Positions 36,077-46,755 are shown, counted from the first letter of the stretch. The stretch is DNA of 64,000 nt from Limnobacter olei (GCF_029087225.1 NZ_JARFJD010000014.1:91015-155014); one strand, 5' to 3'. The notes: generated by a model not told the origin, from the sequence alone. Numbers and translations: made by a program.

Positions 36077-36853
36077 TCAATGTGCTTCAAGGTTTAGCAA
36101 GGCTGTCAGCTGCGCTGTGCAGGCCACTGCAAATGTTTCGGTTCGCAAAACACGTTGCGAAAAATTCAGGGGCAGGGCACCCAGTTGCGTGGCGGTGTCA
36201 GTTTCTTCGGGTGACCAACCACCTTCCGGACCCACGCAAATGACCAAAGGTTCCTCCGCGTTTGCCTGGGGAGTCCAATTTCGCAATCCCCGTTCGGCTT
36301 GAGGTGTAAACCAAAGTACATGCGCGCTGGGCCAGGTTTGTGCCACATATTCAAGTGCATCAAAAAGAGACCTGACTGGTTCAACTATGGCCAGTTGTTC
36401 CCGTTCGCTTTGCAAGCTCGCCGCCAAAACCACGCGTTCCCAATGGGCTTGCCGCTTGGCAGCCCGTTCACCTTCCAGTTTAACCACGCTGCGCTGGGCC
36501 TGAACCGGGTGAAAGCCGGCTACGCCCAATTCTGTGCATTTTTCAAGCACCCAATCCATTTTGTCGCCCTCTGGCAGGGCCTGTAGCACGTGCAAGGGTC
36601 TATTCAGCTCGGTGTTTCGCATGGCCAGTTGGTCGCTGATGTAAATTTGCGCCAGTTTCTTCGATGCATAGTGGATTGTGGCGTGGTACTCACAGCCTTT
36701 GCCATTCCAGACGCGCACTGCCTCGCCTTCACGCAGGCGCAAAACCCTTGAGGCGTAATGCATCAAGTCGTCCGACAGATCAAGCACTTGGCTCGCGCTG
36801 TTGCAGTGTTCTAGCAGGAAGCGTGGTAAGCGCTTGCCTTTGTCGTGTTTCAT
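36077..36853 (-). CDS. rsmE: 16S rRNA (uracil-1498-N3)-methyltransferase
   Basis: A 258-residue SPOUT methyltransferase. The N-terminal PUA-like domain includes HYASRVLRLREGE. The C-terminal trefoil-knot SAM site has VGPEGGWSPEE, the RsmE signature, and RVLRTETFAVA. It modifies U1498 near the decoding centre. It diverges from tkt over a 116-nt spacer and is 18 nt ahead of gabD. Confidence 0.95.
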   Translation of the reverse strand: MKHDKGKRLPRFLLEHCNSASQVLDLSDDLMHYASRVLRLREGEAVRVWNGKGCEYHATIHYASKKLAQIYISDQLAMRNTELNRPLHVLQALPEGDKMDWVLEKCTELGVAGFHPVQAQRSVVKLEGERAAKRQAHWERVVLAASLQSEREQLAIVEPVRSLFDALEYVAQTWPSAHVLWFTPQAERGLRNWTPQANAEEPLVICVGPEGGWSPEETDTATQLGALPLNFSQRVLRTETFAVACTAQLTALLNLEAH

Positions 36854-36969
36854 GTTTCCCTGTCTTTATTGAATGGTTTGTCCGCGGGGGGGCGCTTTAT
36901 TGGGATAGCTTTGATAAAATTCATTTTTTTCCAACTTTGCCACAGGCATAACCCTCAATCCCCATACCT

Positions 36970-38988
36970 ATGTCCTCTTCGTCAAAGAACATGGCCAACG
37001 CGATTCGCGCGCTCGCCATGGATGCAGTTCAAGCCGCCAAATCCGGGCATCCCGGCATGCCAATGGGCATGGCCGAAATCGCAGTGGCCTTGTGGGCCCG
37101 CCACCTGAAGCACAATCCGCAAAACCCCCTGTGGGCTGATCGCGACCGCTTTGTGTTGTCCAACGGCCACGGCTCCATGTTGATTTACGCGCTGCTGCAC
37201 CTGACCGGCTACGACTTGCCGATTGAGGAACTGAAAAATTTCCGCCAGCTGCATTCTAAAACACCAGGCCATCCCGAGGTGGACATTACCCCCGGAGTTG
37301 AGACCACCACCGGTCCCTTGGGGCAGGGCATTGCGAATGCAGTGGGCTTGGCTTTGGCTGAGAAACTGTTGGCAGCCGAGTTCAATGAGGCGGGTTTCCC
37401 AATCGTTGATCACAACACCTATGTGTTTCTGGGCGACGGTTGCCTGATGGAAGGTATTTCTCATGAGGCCTGTTCGCTGGCGGGTACGCTGGGCTTGTCC
37501 AAGCTCATCGTGATGTACGACGACAACGGCATTTCAATCGACGGTGAGGTAGAGCACTGGTTTGCCGACAACACGCCCAAGCGTTTTGAGGCCTACGGCT
37601 GGAATGTAATTCCCAACGTGAATGGTCACGATGTAGACGCCGTGGATGCCGCAATTGCGCAGGCCAAGCAAAATGCTGCGCTGGACAAGGGGCCAACCCT
37701 GATTTGTTGCAAAACGAATATTGGCGAAGGCTCGCCCAACCTGGCCGGTACCGACAAAGTACACGGCGCACCGCTGGGCGATGCTGAAATTGCCGCAACC
37801 CGCGCCGCGATTGGTTGGGAACATGCGCCCTTCGAGATTCCTGCTGAGGTTTACAATGCCTGGGATGCGCAGGTTGAGGGCGCTGCTCGCCAGTCGGCCT
37901 GGGACAAGCTGTTTGACGCCTACACTGCCAAATTCCCGGCCAAGGCTGCGGAGTTCAAGCGCCGCATGGCGGGTGATTTGCCTGCCCAATTTGAACAGAC
38001 TGCTGCCCGTTTGCTGGCCGAAGTGGCTGCCAAAGGCGAAACCATTGCTACCCGCAAAGCGAGCCAAAACGCGATTACCCTATTGGCAGCTGAATTGCCT
38101 GAATTGCTGGGCGGTTCTGCTGACCTGACGGGTTCGAATTTGACCAACTGGCCCAATTGCGTGGCCGTGCGTCGCAACAAAGACGGCTTTACTGCGGGTA
38201 ATCACATTAACTGGGGTGTGCGCGAGTTCGGCATGAGTGCTGCGCTCAACGGTGTGGCCCTGCATGGCGGTTACATTCCATTTGGCGCTACTTTCCTGAC
38301 CTTCTCTGATTACAGCCGCAATGCCCTGCGCATGGCCGCGCTCATGAAGAAGCGCAATATTTTTGTGTTCACCCACGACTCAATCGGCCTGGGTGAAGAC
38401 GGCCCCACCCACCAGCCTGTTGAGCATGCCGCCACCCTGCGCTTGCTGCCCAATATGGATGTGTGGCGCCCTGCTGATTCAGTGGAATCCATGGCAGCCT
38501 GGAACAGCGCAGTGATGCGCAAGGACGGCCCGAGCAGCTTGTTGTTCAGCCGCCAAAACCTGCCATTCCTGGCCCGTTCGGAATCGGTATTGAATTCGAT
38601 CGCCAAAGGTGGTTATGTGTTAGCCGATGCAGCCGATGCCAAGGTCACCTTGATCGCCACGGGCTCCGAGATTGAAATCGCCATGAACACGCAGAAGGCT
38701 TTGGCTGAGAAAGGTATCGCGGCGCGTGTGGTGTCCATGCCTTCAACCAATGTATTTGATCGCCAAAGCGCTACCTACAAGGCCGAAGTGCTGGGCACAG
38801 CGCCGATCGCTGTAATTGAGGCGGGTATGACCGATGGCTGGTACAAATATATTGCACAGGCTGGTGTGAAAGGCACCGTGTTGGGCATGAGCACCTTTGG
38901 TGAATCTGCACCTGCTGGCGCTCTGTTCAAGCATTTTGGGCTAACCACCGAGAAGTTTACCGAGGCCGCCTTGGCTTTGGCTCAATAA
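36970..38988 (+). CDS. tkt: Transketolase
   Basis: A 672-residue thiamine-diphosphate transketolase of the pentose phosphate pathway. It has [37 protein letters not shown], the ThDP motif GDGCLMEG, and [11 protein letters not shown]. Length fits. A -10-like TAAAAT (36915-36920) lies 50 nt upstream, without a good -35. It heads the tkt-gap segment of the carbon-metabolism cluster. Confidence 0.98.
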   Translation: MSSSSKNMANAIRALAMDAVQAAKSGHPGMPMGMAEIAVALWARHLKHNPQNPLWADRDRFVLSNGHGSMLIYALLHLTGYDLPIEELKNFRQLHSKTPGHPEVDITPGVETTTGPLGQGIANAVGLALAEKLLAAEFNEAGFPIVDHNTYVFLGDGCLMEGISHEACSLAGTLGLSKLIVMYDDNGISIDGEVEHWFADNTPKRFEAYGWNVIPNVNGHDVDAVDAAIAQAKQNAALDKGPTLICCKTNIGEGSPNLAGTDKVHGAPLGDAEIAATRAAIGWEHAPFEIPAEVYNAWDAQVEGAARQSAWDKLFDAYTAKFPAKAAEFKRRMAGDLPAQFEQTAARLLAEVAAKGETIATRKASQNAITLLAAELPELLGGSADLTGSNLTNWPNCVAVRRNKDGFTAGNHINWGVREFGMSAALNGVALHGGYIPFGATFLTFSDYSRNALRMAALMKKRNIFVFTHDSIGLGEDGPTHQPVEHAATLRLLPNMDVWRPADSVESMAAWNSAVMRKDGPSSLLFSRQNLPFLARSESVLNSIAKGGYVLADAADAKVTLIATGSEIEIAMNTQKALAEKGIAARVVSMPSTNVFDRQSATYKAEVLGTAPIAVIEAGMTDGWYKYIAQAGVKGTVLGMSTFGESAPAGALFKHFGLTTEKFTEAALALAQ

Positions 38989-39041
38989 CAGGCATTGGCT
39001 TAAGAAACCGAATATTTGATTTACTTTCAAGGAGATTTGTC

Positions 39042-40052
39042 ATGACCATTCGCGTAGCGATCAACGGCTATGGCCGCATCGGCCGAAACGTATTGCGTGC
39101 CCACTATGAAGGTGGCAAAAAACACGACATTCAAATCGTGGCGATCAATGATTTGGGCGATCCCAAAACCAACGCTCACCTGACCCAGTACGACACTGCG
39201 CACGGCCGTTTCCCCGGCACAGTGACTGTCGATGGCGATTACATGGTGGTCAATGGCGACAAGATCAAGGTACTGGCCAATCGCAACCCTGCCGAATTGC
39301 CATGGGGCGAGTTGGGTGTGGACGTGGTAATGGAGTGCACAGGCTTTTTTACCTCCAAGGAGAAGGCATCTGCCCACCTGAAAGGTGGTGCCAAGAAAGT
39401 GATTATTTCCGCCCCTGGCGGTAAAGACGTCGATGCCACGGTTGTATTTGGTGTGAACCACGGCGTGCTGAAAAGCACCGATACAGTGATCTCTAACGCG
39501 TCTTGTACCACCAACTGCTTGGCCCCGCTAGTCAAGCCTTTGAATGATGCAATTGGCCTTGAAACCGGCCTGATGACCACCATTCACGCCTACACCAATG
39601 ATCAGGTGTTGACCGATGTGTACCACGAAGACCTGCGCCGTGCCCGTTCTGCCACCATGAGCATGATCCCCACCAAAACAGGTGCGGCTGCTGCGGTTGG
39701 ATTGGTGTTGCCAGAACTGAACGGCAAACTGGATGGCTACGCTGTGCGCGTGCCCACCATCAACGTGTCCATGGTTGACCTGTCGTTCATTGCCAAGCGC
39801 GACACGACAGTTGAAGAAGTGAACAGCATTCTGAAGGCTGCCGCCGAAGGCCCATTGAAGGGTGTGTTGGAATACAACGAGGCGCCTTTGGTGTCGATCG
39901 ACTTCAATCACAACCCGGCTTCAAGCGCGTTTGATGCCACTTTGACCAAAGTCAGCGGCAAGCTGGTGAAAGTGTCCAGCTGGTACGACAACGAGTGGGG
40001 TTTCTCCAATCGCATGTTGGACACCACCGTTGCACTGATGAACGCGAAGTAA
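39042..40052 (+). CDS. gap: Glyceraldehyde-3-phosphate dehydrogenase, type I
   Basis: A 336-residue GAPDH. It has the NAD motif [13 protein letters not shown], the catalytic [12 protein letters not shown] (Cys nucleophile) and the C-terminal [20 protein letters not shown] precedes the ATG. It lies 53 nt after tkt and ends just before a strong terminator, so tkt-gap is one unit separate from the pgk operon. Confidence 0.98.
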   Translation: MTIRVAINGYGRIGRNVLRAHYEGGKKHDIQIVAINDLGDPKTNAHLTQYDTAHGRFPGTVTVDGDYMVVNGDKIKVLANRNPAELPWGELGVDVVMECTGFFTSKEKASAHLKGGAKKVIISAPGGKDVDATVVFGVNHGVLKSTDTVISNASCTTNCLAPLVKPLNDAIGLETGLMTTIHAYTNDQVLTDVYHEDLRRARSATMSMIPTKTGAAAAVGLVLPELNGKLDGYAVRVPTINVSMVDLSFIAKRDTTVEEVNSILKAAAEGPLKGVLEYNEAPLVSIDFNHNPASSAFDATLTKVSGKLVKVSSWYDNEWGFSNRMLDTTVALMNAK

Positions 40053-40072
40053 TTTCCCAAGTCCGTGCCATC

Positions 40073-40101
40073 AAAAACCGGGCCTTGAGCCCGGTTTTTT
40101 T
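40073..40101 (+). terminator. Rho-independent terminator after gap
   Basis: AAAAACCGGGC (40073-40083) pairs with GCCCGGTTTTT (40089-40099) around a 5-nt loop and ends in a run of seven T. It lies 20 nt after the gap stop codon. Confidence 0.9.
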
Positions 40102-40166
40102 ACGTCATCGTATTCCTCAAAAAACCTCCCCCTTTTGTGGGTCTCCCTACCCCTATTGGTCATGTG

Positions 40167-40211
40167 CAAAGCCTTGTTTCATGCCGTTAAAGCGGTATTC
40201 GTCAGGCTTTG
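40167..40211 (+). ncRNA. Structured 5' leader element upstream of the S8 protease gene
   Basis: CAAAGCC (40167-40173) pairs with GGCTTTG (40205-40211). Inside, ATGCCG (40181-40186) pairs with CGGTAT (40193-40198, one G-T) around a TTAAAG loop. The 7- and 6-nt internal strands make a two-helix element about 100 nt before the protease start. It could be a regulatory leader or a DNA dyad. No known riboswitch class was matched with confidence. Confidence 0.35.
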
Positions 40212-40313
40212 GCGAGGTGGCTGAGAAGTAGGCTCCGTTCTGCTTTCTATTCAACAAATTGATTGCGCACCTCGCTGGGTAACCTGAACCCATTGTGATA
40301 AGCGAGTATTGCC

Positions 40314-42308
40314 ATGTTGACCTTCCGTCCCAAAAAGCAAAAACTGACACCCCTGCGTGTGCTGGTCACCAGCGTTTTGCTGATGCTGTGGATTCTCTTG
40401 GTTGCGCCGGCCCATGCGCAAAGTGGCGGTGCTCAATTCATTATCAAATTGAAGAACTCGGTTGAGCTGAGCAGCGCGCCGTCCCTTCGCCGCCTGGAAA
40501 AAGAAGGTGAATTTCTTGCCGATGTGATGGCGAGAAACAATGTGGATGCCACTTGGTTGCGCGCAGGTTCGGTGGGTACACATGTGATGCGTTGGGGTAG
40601 CAGCGTGCGTACGGGTGATCAGCAATCCATGCTGAACCGCCTGGCCAGTGACCCCGAGGTGGAGTTTGCAATTGAAGACCGGCCTGTGCGTGCATTTGCA
40701 ACACCCAACGACCCAACCTTTGCCAACCAGTGGGCCTTGCGTTCTACATTGAACACTGCAGGCGCAAAATTTGATCAGGCTTGGGATGTGGTTCGCGGGA
40801 GCGCCGATGTGGTCGTGGCTGTGTTGGACACAGGTGTGGTTTTTGAAACTCCCGATTTGATGGGTCGATTGCTCAGCGGTTATGACTTTGTCTCGGACGT
40901 ACCTACAGCCAATGATGGAAACGGCCGCGATGCCAATGCAGCAGACCCTGGCAACTGGATCAGCACGGAAGATTCCCAGACTTCTACTTTCTCGGGTTGC
41001 AGCGTCAAGAATTCAAGCTGGCACGGCACTTTTGTGGCTGGGCAGGTGGCTGCAAACACCCACAGCGACTCCGATGTGGCGGGCGCCGACTGGAACGTGA
41101 AAGTGCTGCCTGTGCGGGTGCTCGGCAAATGCGGCGGCCTGCTGTCGGATGTATTGGATGCGATGCTGTGGTCAGCTGGCCTTGATGTTCCGGGCATTCC
41201 TCGCAACCCCAACCCGGCCGATGTGATTAATCTGAGTTTGGGTAGCCCGACTACCTGTAGCTCATTTGAGCAAACAGTGGTGGATCGAGTGAATGCAGCG
41301 GGTTCTTTGGTGGTGGCCGCAGCTGGAAACAGCGGTGGCTCAGCCGATTCACCAGCGAACTGTAACAACGTACTGTCGGTGGGCGCTTTGGATCGAGATG
41401 GCAGCCGCGCCAGTTACAGTGCAATTGGCAGCGCGATCAGCTTGATGGCACCTGGCGGTTTCAGCAATGGTTTGGTGGGCTTGGGCAACTCGGGCACTAC
41501 CACGCCTGCATCGGCCAGTTTGGTCAGTAAAACCGGTACGTCTTTCGCTGCACCTTTGGTGGCAGCGACGGCTGGGTTGATGCGCGCCATTAATCCTGCA
41601 CTGACGCCAGCCCAATTGCGTAGCCAAATTTTGGGCAATACGTCAGGTTTTTTAAGTCCCAGAAGCAGCACCTGCACGGCCAATCAGGGTTCAGGCAGTT
41701 GCAATTGCACCACCGCTGTGTGTGGCGCTGGCATGCTGAATGCCTTTGCAGCGGTGTCCGCTGTGAAAGGAATCCGCCCTGTGGCGAATGCCTCTGCATC
41801 AGCCAATGGCTTGGGCACGAGCGGATATCAGGAGAGTGCCACCGGCTTGCATCCTGTCCGTTTGCGTGGTTCTGCCAGCAGCGTTGCGGCGGGGCGCAGC
41901 ATCGCTTCTTATGCCTGGACGCAGGTGTCGGGTGAGCAGCTGATGACTGGCACGCAAACCACTGCCGATGTTGACTTGCCAGCCCCGACTTCAAGCTCTG
42001 ACTTGGTGTTTCAACTCACCGTGACCGACTCGGTTGGCGAAGCGCACAGCAGCTTCACAGCCCTGCGTGTGGTGGCCAGCGGGGATGATGGTAGTTCACC
42101 CTCATCGGTGGCCAGTGCCAGTTCAGGTGGCACTACCACACCCACAACTGACAACGGTTCGGGCTCCAGCTCGGCAGTCTCCGCAGGTGGCGGCGGTGGC
42201 GGTGGTGGCGGTGCCACCACATTGCCTGGTTTGCTGATGCTCACCCTGCTGATTGGGTTGTTCAGGAAGGTGTGTTCTGCTCAAGCCACCATGACCGGAA
42301 AATTATAG
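40314..42308 (+). CDS. S8 subtilisin-like serine protease with GlyGly-CTERM-type tail
   Basis: A 664-residue secreted protease. A signal peptide ends near residue 35 (APAHAQ). An inhibitor-like propeptide (about 38-128) is followed by the S8 domain with Asp172 (VLDTGVV), His237 (SSWHGTFVAGQ), an oxyanion region (AAGNSG) and Ser410 (GTSFAAP). A PKD-like region covers about 490-588. The C-terminus has a Ser/Thr-rich linker, nine glycines (625-633), a membrane segment (636-650) and Arg-Lys, the three-part pattern of rhombosortase substrates. The rhombosortase gene is directly opposite, overlapping its last 47 nt. The ribosome site is weak. Confidence 0.9.
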   Translation: MLTFRPKKQKLTPLRVLVTSVLLMLWILLVAPAHAQSGGAQFIIKLKNSVELSSAPSLRRLEKEGEFLADVMARNNVDATWLRAGSVGTHVMRWGSSVRTGDQQSMLNRLASDPEVEFAIEDRPVRAFATPNDPTFANQWALRSTLNTAGAKFDQAWDVVRGSADVVVAVLDTGVVFETPDLMGRLLSGYDFVSDVPTANDGNGRDANAADPGNWISTEDSQTSTFSGCSVKNSSWHGTFVAGQVAANTHSDSDVAGADWNVKVLPVRVLGKCGGLLSDVLDAMLWSAGLDVPGIPRNPNPADVINLSLGSPTTCSSFEQTVVDRVNAAGSLVVAAAGNSGGSADSPANCNNVLSVGALDRDGSRASYSAIGSAISLMAPGGFSNGLVGLGNSGTTTPASASLVSKTGTSFAAPLVAATAGLMRAINPALTPAQLRSQILGNTSGFLSPRSSTCTANQGSGSCNCTTAVCGAGMLNAFAAVSAVKGIRPVANASASANGLGTSGYQESATGLHPVRLRGSASSVAAGRSIASYAWTQVSGEQLMTGTQTTADVDLPAPTSSSDLVFQLTVTDSVGEAHSSFTALRVVASGDDGSSPSSVASASSGGTTTPTTDNGSGSSSAVSAGGGGGGGGGATTLPGLLMLTLLIGLFRKVCSAQATMTGKL

Positions 42309-42906
42309 CCAGTCCGAATAAAAGACCACCCAAGGCACCCCCTCTATGGGCCTCAAATGCAATCGGGCCGCCCACCAAAGCATCGGTGGTGTGGCCAGAA
42401 TTCCATTCAAGTATCAGCTTTGCAATCAGCCCAGCGGCAAGAACCCACAAAGGCCAGCCCAGAGCAGGTTTGCTTGGGGTTCTGTGCAGCGCAAGCAGCA
42501 GGCAGGCAGTGAACTGAAAATGCAGGGCGCCGCTCAATCCGCAATACCATTGAACAGGCTCAATCTGGCTCAAGTAAAACGCAAGCCATACCAGTGAAAG
42601 CAACTGTACCCACAGCCATTCGCGTTGGCTTCGCTGGTTCGAAAATCCCCAGGCCACAATCGCCAAGCCGGCCAGGTTCAGACTCAGGTGAACCCAGCCC
42701 AGGTGGGTAAACTGCGCTATCAGGATGTAAATGAAGAATGAGTCAATTAAATCAAGCCCTTGCCGGGCGAAGTCGGGCGCAAAAACTTGCCCTGCAATTG
42801 CCAATATTCCAATCACAAAGGAGTAGGCAACCCCGAGGAAAAGCGGGCTGGGGGCGTTATAATTCCGGATTGTTTCCAATAACCTTCCTTGAGAGTTGAA
42901 AAGCAA
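42262..42906 (-). CDS. Rhombosortase (rhomboid-type C-terminal processing protease)
   Basis: A 214-residue polytopic serine protease of the rhomboid fold. It has [13 protein letters not shown] (68-80), the nucleophile Ser125 in CGLSGALH and the partner His187 in [11 protein letters not shown]. Its small size and position beside a GlyGly-CTERM protein point to rhombosortase, which cleaves the C-terminal anchor of secreted proteins, rather than a generic rhomboid. The start is uncertain: TTG at 42906 (AGGA 9 nt upstream) or TTG at 42879 (AAGGA 6 nt upstream). The 3' end overlaps the protease by 47 nt; the 5' end abuts the divergent pgk start. Confidence 0.87.
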   Translation of the reverse strand: MLFNSQGRLLETIRNYNAPSPLFLGVAYSFVIGILAIAGQVFAPDFARQGLDLIDSFFIYILIAQFTHLGWVHLSLNLAGLAIVAWGFSNQRSQREWLWVQLLSLVWLAFYLSQIEPVQWYCGLSGALHFQFTACLLLALHRTPSKPALGWPLWVLAAGLIAKLILEWNSGHTTDALVGGPIAFEAHRGGALGGLLFGLAIIFRSWWLEQNTPS

Positions 42907-44087
42907 TGTTGCGTTTCCTGCGCCTGACCGACCAAAACGTATCCAACAAACGCGTGTTGATCCGCGTCGATTTTAACGTGCCAGTGGATGCAAATGGCAA
43001 CATCACGGAAGACACCCGCATTCGTGCCTCTTTGCCCGGCATTGAATATTGCTTGAATAACAACGCAGCCTTGCTGCTGACCAGCCACTTTGGCCGACCC
43101 ACCGAGGGTGAGTACGATGAGAAGTTGAGTTTGGCCCCAGTGGCCGCGCGACTGGGTGAATTGTTGGGTCGCCCTGTGCGCCTGGTCAAAGACTGGGTAA
43201 ATGGCGTGGACGTGAAAGCAGGTGAAGTATTGCTGCTGGAAAATTGCCGATTCAACAAAGGCGAGAAAAAGAACAACCCTGAACTTGCACAAAAAATTGC
43301 TGCGCTCTGCGACATCTATGTCAATGACGCCTTTGGCACGGCCCATCGTGCAGAGGCCACTACTCACGGCGTGGCACAATATGCGCCAGTGGCTTGTGCG
43401 GGCCCTTTGCTGGCTGCTGAACTTGATGCCTTGGGTGCAGCGCTTTCCGCTCCCAAACGCCCCATGGTCGCAATTGTCGCGGGTTCTAAGGTGTCGACCA
43501 AACTAACAATTCTGAATAGTCTGGCCGACAAAGTGGACCAGTTGATTGTGGGTGGCGGTATCGCCAATACATTCATGGCTGCGCTGGGCTTGCCAATCGG
43601 CAAGTCGCTTGCCGAGCACGACCTGGTGGGCGAGGCCAAAACCATCATCGACAACATGAAAGCCCGAGGTGCTGCTGTGCCAATTCCGAGCGATGTGGTG
43701 GTGGGCAAAGAATTTTCCCCTACAGCTTATGCCACCAGCAAGAAAGTGGCTGATGTCGCCGCCGATGACATGATTTTCGACATTGGCCCCAATACAGCCG
43801 AGGAATTGGCTGCCATTCTGGACAAAGCCGGCACCATTGTGTGGAACGGCCCCGTGGGGGTGTTTGAGTTCGATCAGTTTGGCAAAGGCACCGAGCGCCT
43901 GGCTATGGCGATTGCAAATTCCAAGGCCTTTTCGATTGCGGGTGGAGGAGATACTTTGGCGGCCATTTCAAAGTACAACATTGGTGATCAGGTCAGCTAT
44001 ATTTCCACCGGTGGCGGCGCATTTCTTGAGTTTCTGGAGGGTAAAACCCTGCCGGCCGTAGAGATTCTTCAACAGAGAGCGGCTTAA
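42906..44087 (+). CDS. pgk: Phosphoglycerate kinase
   Basis: A 393-residue glycolytic kinase. It has [33 protein letters not shown], the nucleotide-site [11 protein letters not shown], and GGGDTLAAI. It starts the pgk-pyk-fba-purC run. The start sits in rhombosortase gene territory, so its promoter probably lies inside that gene. Its stop overlaps the pyk start by one base (TAATG). Confidence 0.98.
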   Translation: MLRFLRLTDQNVSNKRVLIRVDFNVPVDANGNITEDTRIRASLPGIEYCLNNNAALLLTSHFGRPTEGEYDEKLSLAPVAARLGELLGRPVRLVKDWVNGVDVKAGEVLLLENCRFNKGEKKNNPELAQKIAALCDIYVNDAFGTAHRAEATTHGVAQYAPVACAGPLLAAELDALGAALSAPKRPMVAIVAGSKVSTKLTILNSLADKVDQLIVGGGIANTFMAALGLPIGKSLAEHDLVGEAKTIIDNMKARGAAVPIPSDVVVGKEFSPTAYATSKKVADVAADDMIFDIGPNTAEELAAILDKAGTIVWNGPVGVFEFDQFGKGTERLAMAIANSKAFSIAGGGDTLAAISKYNIGDQVSYISTGGGAFLEFLEGKTLPAVEILQQRAA

Positions 44088-45565
44088 TGTCTAATTCAGG
44101 GAGCAAATTGGTGCCCAACGTGTATGTACCCCGTCAAACCAAAATAGTGGCTACTTTGGGGCCGGCATCCACTGATCCCGCCGTTCTTGAGCGAATGATC
44201 GCCGCGGGCATGAATGTGGTGCGGGTCAACTTCTCGCACGGCACTGCCCAGGAGCACATAGATCGGGTCAAAACCGTGCGTGAAATTGCCGCCCGTTTGA
44301 AGCGCGACATTGCTGTGATGGCCGATTTACAAGGGCCCAAAATTCGAATTGGTGTGTTTGCCAACGGATTCACCAACCTCGTTAATGGTCAGCCCTTTGT
44401 GCTGGAAGCCAAGTGCGACTCAGGTGACGACGAGCATGTTGGGTTGGATTATCCCGAGCTGGTGAATGATGTCAAAACAGGCGATACCCTGTTGCTGGAT
44501 GACGGCAAGATTGTACTGAAAGTCAAAAAAGTAACCCCCAGTCAAATTCACTGTGAAACTGAAGTGGGTGGTGTGCTCAAGAATCGCAAGGGCATTAACA
44601 AATTGGGCGGTGGTTTGTCCGCACCTGCCCTCACGTCGAAAGACATGGAAGACATCCGCACCGCTGTGGCTTTCGAGGCTGACTACATTGCGGTCAGCTT
44701 TCCCAAAAGCGGTGCGGATATGTACATGGCTCGCGAACTGACTCGCGCTGCCGGCGGCCACGCCATGATGATCGCCAAGATCGAACGTTGTGAGGCGCTT
44801 GAGAATCTGGATGATTTAATACGCTCTTGCGATGGTTTGATGGTGGCTCGTGGTGATTTGGCCGTTGAAATTGGTGATGCTGCGGTGCCTGCGGCTCAAA
44901 AGCGCCTTATTCGCGCCGCTCGGGAAGCCAACAAGCTGACCATTACTGCTACCCAGATGATGGAAAGCATGATTGAAAGCCCCGTGCCCACCCGCGCTGA
45001 AGTGTCCGATGTGGCCAATGCAGTGCTCGATGGCACAGACGCTGTGATGTTGTCAGCTGAAACCGCTGCGGGCAAGTTCCCAGTAGAAACAATTGTGGCC
45101 ATGGCCCGAGTGTGCGTTGAAGCAGAAAAGTCAGCCACCATCAGCCTGGATGCCGATTTCCTGAATCGCAAGTTCAAGCGAGTGGATCAGTCCATTGCAA
45201 TGGCGGCTTTGTTCACCGCACACCACCTTGAAGTGAAGGCGATTGCTGCACTGACTCAGTCTGGTTCAACCGCATTGTGGATGTCGCGTTTGAACAGTGG
45301 CGTGCCGATTTTTGCGCTGACGCCCGAGGAGAAAACCCGCCGTCGCCTGTCGATGTACCGCGATGTGCGCACTGTCATGATGCAGTACGAAACTGAGGAC
45401 CGTGAGGTGTTGCTGGCGAAATCAGAGCAGGCTTTGCTGGATGCCAAAGTGGTTGAGTTGGGTGATCTGATTGTGATCACCATTGGTGAGCCAATTGGTA
45501 AATCGGGCGGAACCAACACCATGAAAATTGTTCGCGTGGGCGAACACATTGGCTTGCTGAATTAA
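44087..45565 (+). CDS. pyk: Pyruvate kinase
   Basis: A 492-residue pyruvate kinase. It has TKIVATLGPAS, NFSHG, DLQGPKIRIG, the substrate-site MIAKIERCEAL, the catalytic signature LMVARGDLAVEIG and ATQMMESM, plus a complete C-terminal allosteric domain. Translation is coupled to pgk through TAATG. The PykA-type assignment versus PykF is not resolved here. Confidence 0.97.
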   Translation: MSNSGSKLVPNVYVPRQTKIVATLGPASTDPAVLERMIAAGMNVVRVNFSHGTAQEHIDRVKTVREIAARLKRDIAVMADLQGPKIRIGVFANGFTNLVNGQPFVLEAKCDSGDDEHVGLDYPELVNDVKTGDTLLLDDGKIVLKVKKVTPSQIHCETEVGGVLKNRKGINKLGGGLSAPALTSKDMEDIRTAVAFEADYIAVSFPKSGADMYMARELTRAAGGHAMMIAKIERCEALENLDDLIRSCDGLMVARGDLAVEIGDAAVPAAQKRLIRAAREANKLTITATQMMESMIESPVPTRAEVSDVANAVLDGTDAVMLSAETAAGKFPVETIVAMARVCVEAEKSATISLDADFLNRKFKRVDQSIAMAALFTAHHLEVKAIAALTQSGSTALWMSRLNSGVPIFALTPEEKTRRRLSMYRDVRTVMMQYETEDREVLLAKSEQALLDAKVVELGDLIVITIGEPIGKSGGTNTMKIVRVGEHIGLLN

Positions 45566-45604
45566 CCAGTTATTTGACTAATTTTATTTTTCGGAGACTT
45601 TGAA

Positions 45605-46669
45605 ATGCCTCTCGTATCCATGCGCCAACTGCTGGACCATGCCGCCGAAAACGGCTATGGCATCCCCGCCTTCAATGTGAACAACCTGGAACAGGTTCAG
45701 GCTGTTATGGCCGCTGCCGACGAGGTGGGTGCGCCTGTTATTCTTCAAGCCAGCGCGGGTGCCCGCAAGTACGCCGGTGAGCCATTCATCAAGCACCTGA
45801 TTCAGGCGGCTGTGGAAGCATTTCCGCACATTCCGCTGGTTATGCATCAAGACCATGGCACAAGCCCCAAGGTTTGCCAGGGCGCCATCGATCTGGGCTT
45901 TGGCTCGGTCATGATGGACGGCTCTTTGATGGAAGACGGCAAAACACCTGCTTCATTCGACTACAACCTTGAAGTGACCCGCAAAGTGGTGGAAATGGCA
46001 CACAAGGTGGGTGTAACAGTGGAAGGTGAACTGGGTTGCCTGGGTAACCTGGAAACCGGTGAAGCGGGCGAAGAAGACGGCATTGGCGCTGAGGGTAAAC
46101 TGGATCACAGCCAAATGCTGACCGATCCCGAAGAGGCCGCCGTGTTTGTCAAGGGCACGCAACTGGACGCTTTGGCCATCGCCATTGGTACCAGCCATGG
46201 TGCCTACAAGTTCAGCCGCAAGCCCACTGGCGACATTCTTGCCATTTCACGCGTGAAGGAAATTCATGCCCGAATTCCAAATACACACTTGGTGATGCAC
46301 GGTTCATCGTCGGTACCCGCAGAACTGCTGGCCATCATCAACCAGTACGGCGGCAAAATGAAAGAAACCTATGGTGTGCCTGTGGAGGAAATTCAGGAAG
46401 CCATCAAGTACGGCGTGCGCAAAATCAATATTGACACCGACATTCGCCTGGCCATGACTGGTGCGGTGCGTAAGTTCTTGTTCGAGAACCCTGACAAATT
46501 CGACGCTCGTGAGTGGCTAAAGCCCGCGCGTGAAGCGGCCAAGCAAATTTGCAAACAGCGTTACATGGAATTTGGTTGTGAAGGGCAGGGTGCGAAAATC
46601 AAGCCGATTCCCATGAGCGAAATTGCACAGAAATACGCCAAAGGCGAACTCGCGCAAATCGTTCAATAA
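45605..46669 (+). CDS. fba: Class II fructose-bisphosphate aldolase
   Basis: A 354-residue zinc aldolase of the FbaA/CbbA type. It has [12 protein letters not shown], the zinc-binding [36 protein letters not shown] and NIDTDIRLA. It works in glycolysis and gluconeogenesis. GGAG precedes the ATG. A strong terminator follows. Confidence 0.98.
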   Translation: MPLVSMRQLLDHAAENGYGIPAFNVNNLEQVQAVMAAADEVGAPVILQASAGARKYAGEPFIKHLIQAAVEAFPHIPLVMHQDHGTSPKVCQGAIDLGFGSVMMDGSLMEDGKTPASFDYNLEVTRKVVEMAHKVGVTVEGELGCLGNLETGEAGEEDGIGAEGKLDHSQMLTDPEEAAVFVKGTQLDALAIAIGTSHGAYKFSRKPTGDILAISRVKEIHARIPNTHLVMHGSSSVPAELLAIINQYGGKMKETYGVPVEEIQEAIKYGVRKINIDTDIRLAMTGAVRKFLFENPDKFDAREWLKPAREAAKQICKQRYMEFGCEGQGAKIKPIPMSEIAQKYAKGELAQIVQ

Positions 46670-46695
46670 ACGGTCAGCAAAAGCCTGTAGAAGCT

Positions 46696-46726
46696 CACGC
46701 GGGCTGTGCCCCGCGTGTTTTATTTT
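46696..46726 (+). terminator. Rho-independent terminator after fba
   Basis: CACGCGGG (46696-46703) pairs with CCCGCGTG (46710-46717) over a 6-nt loop, followed by a T-rich run. It separates fba from purC, 27 nt after the fba stop. Confidence 0.85.
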
Positions 46727-46755
46727 TAAAGCCTGAATCCCAAGAGGCCATTTGA

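Noticed and set aside
40160-40260. Cyclic-di-GMP-type riboswitch upstream of the S8 protease
   Set aside because: A GCAAAGCC block recalls that class, but the order and partner motifs do not match.
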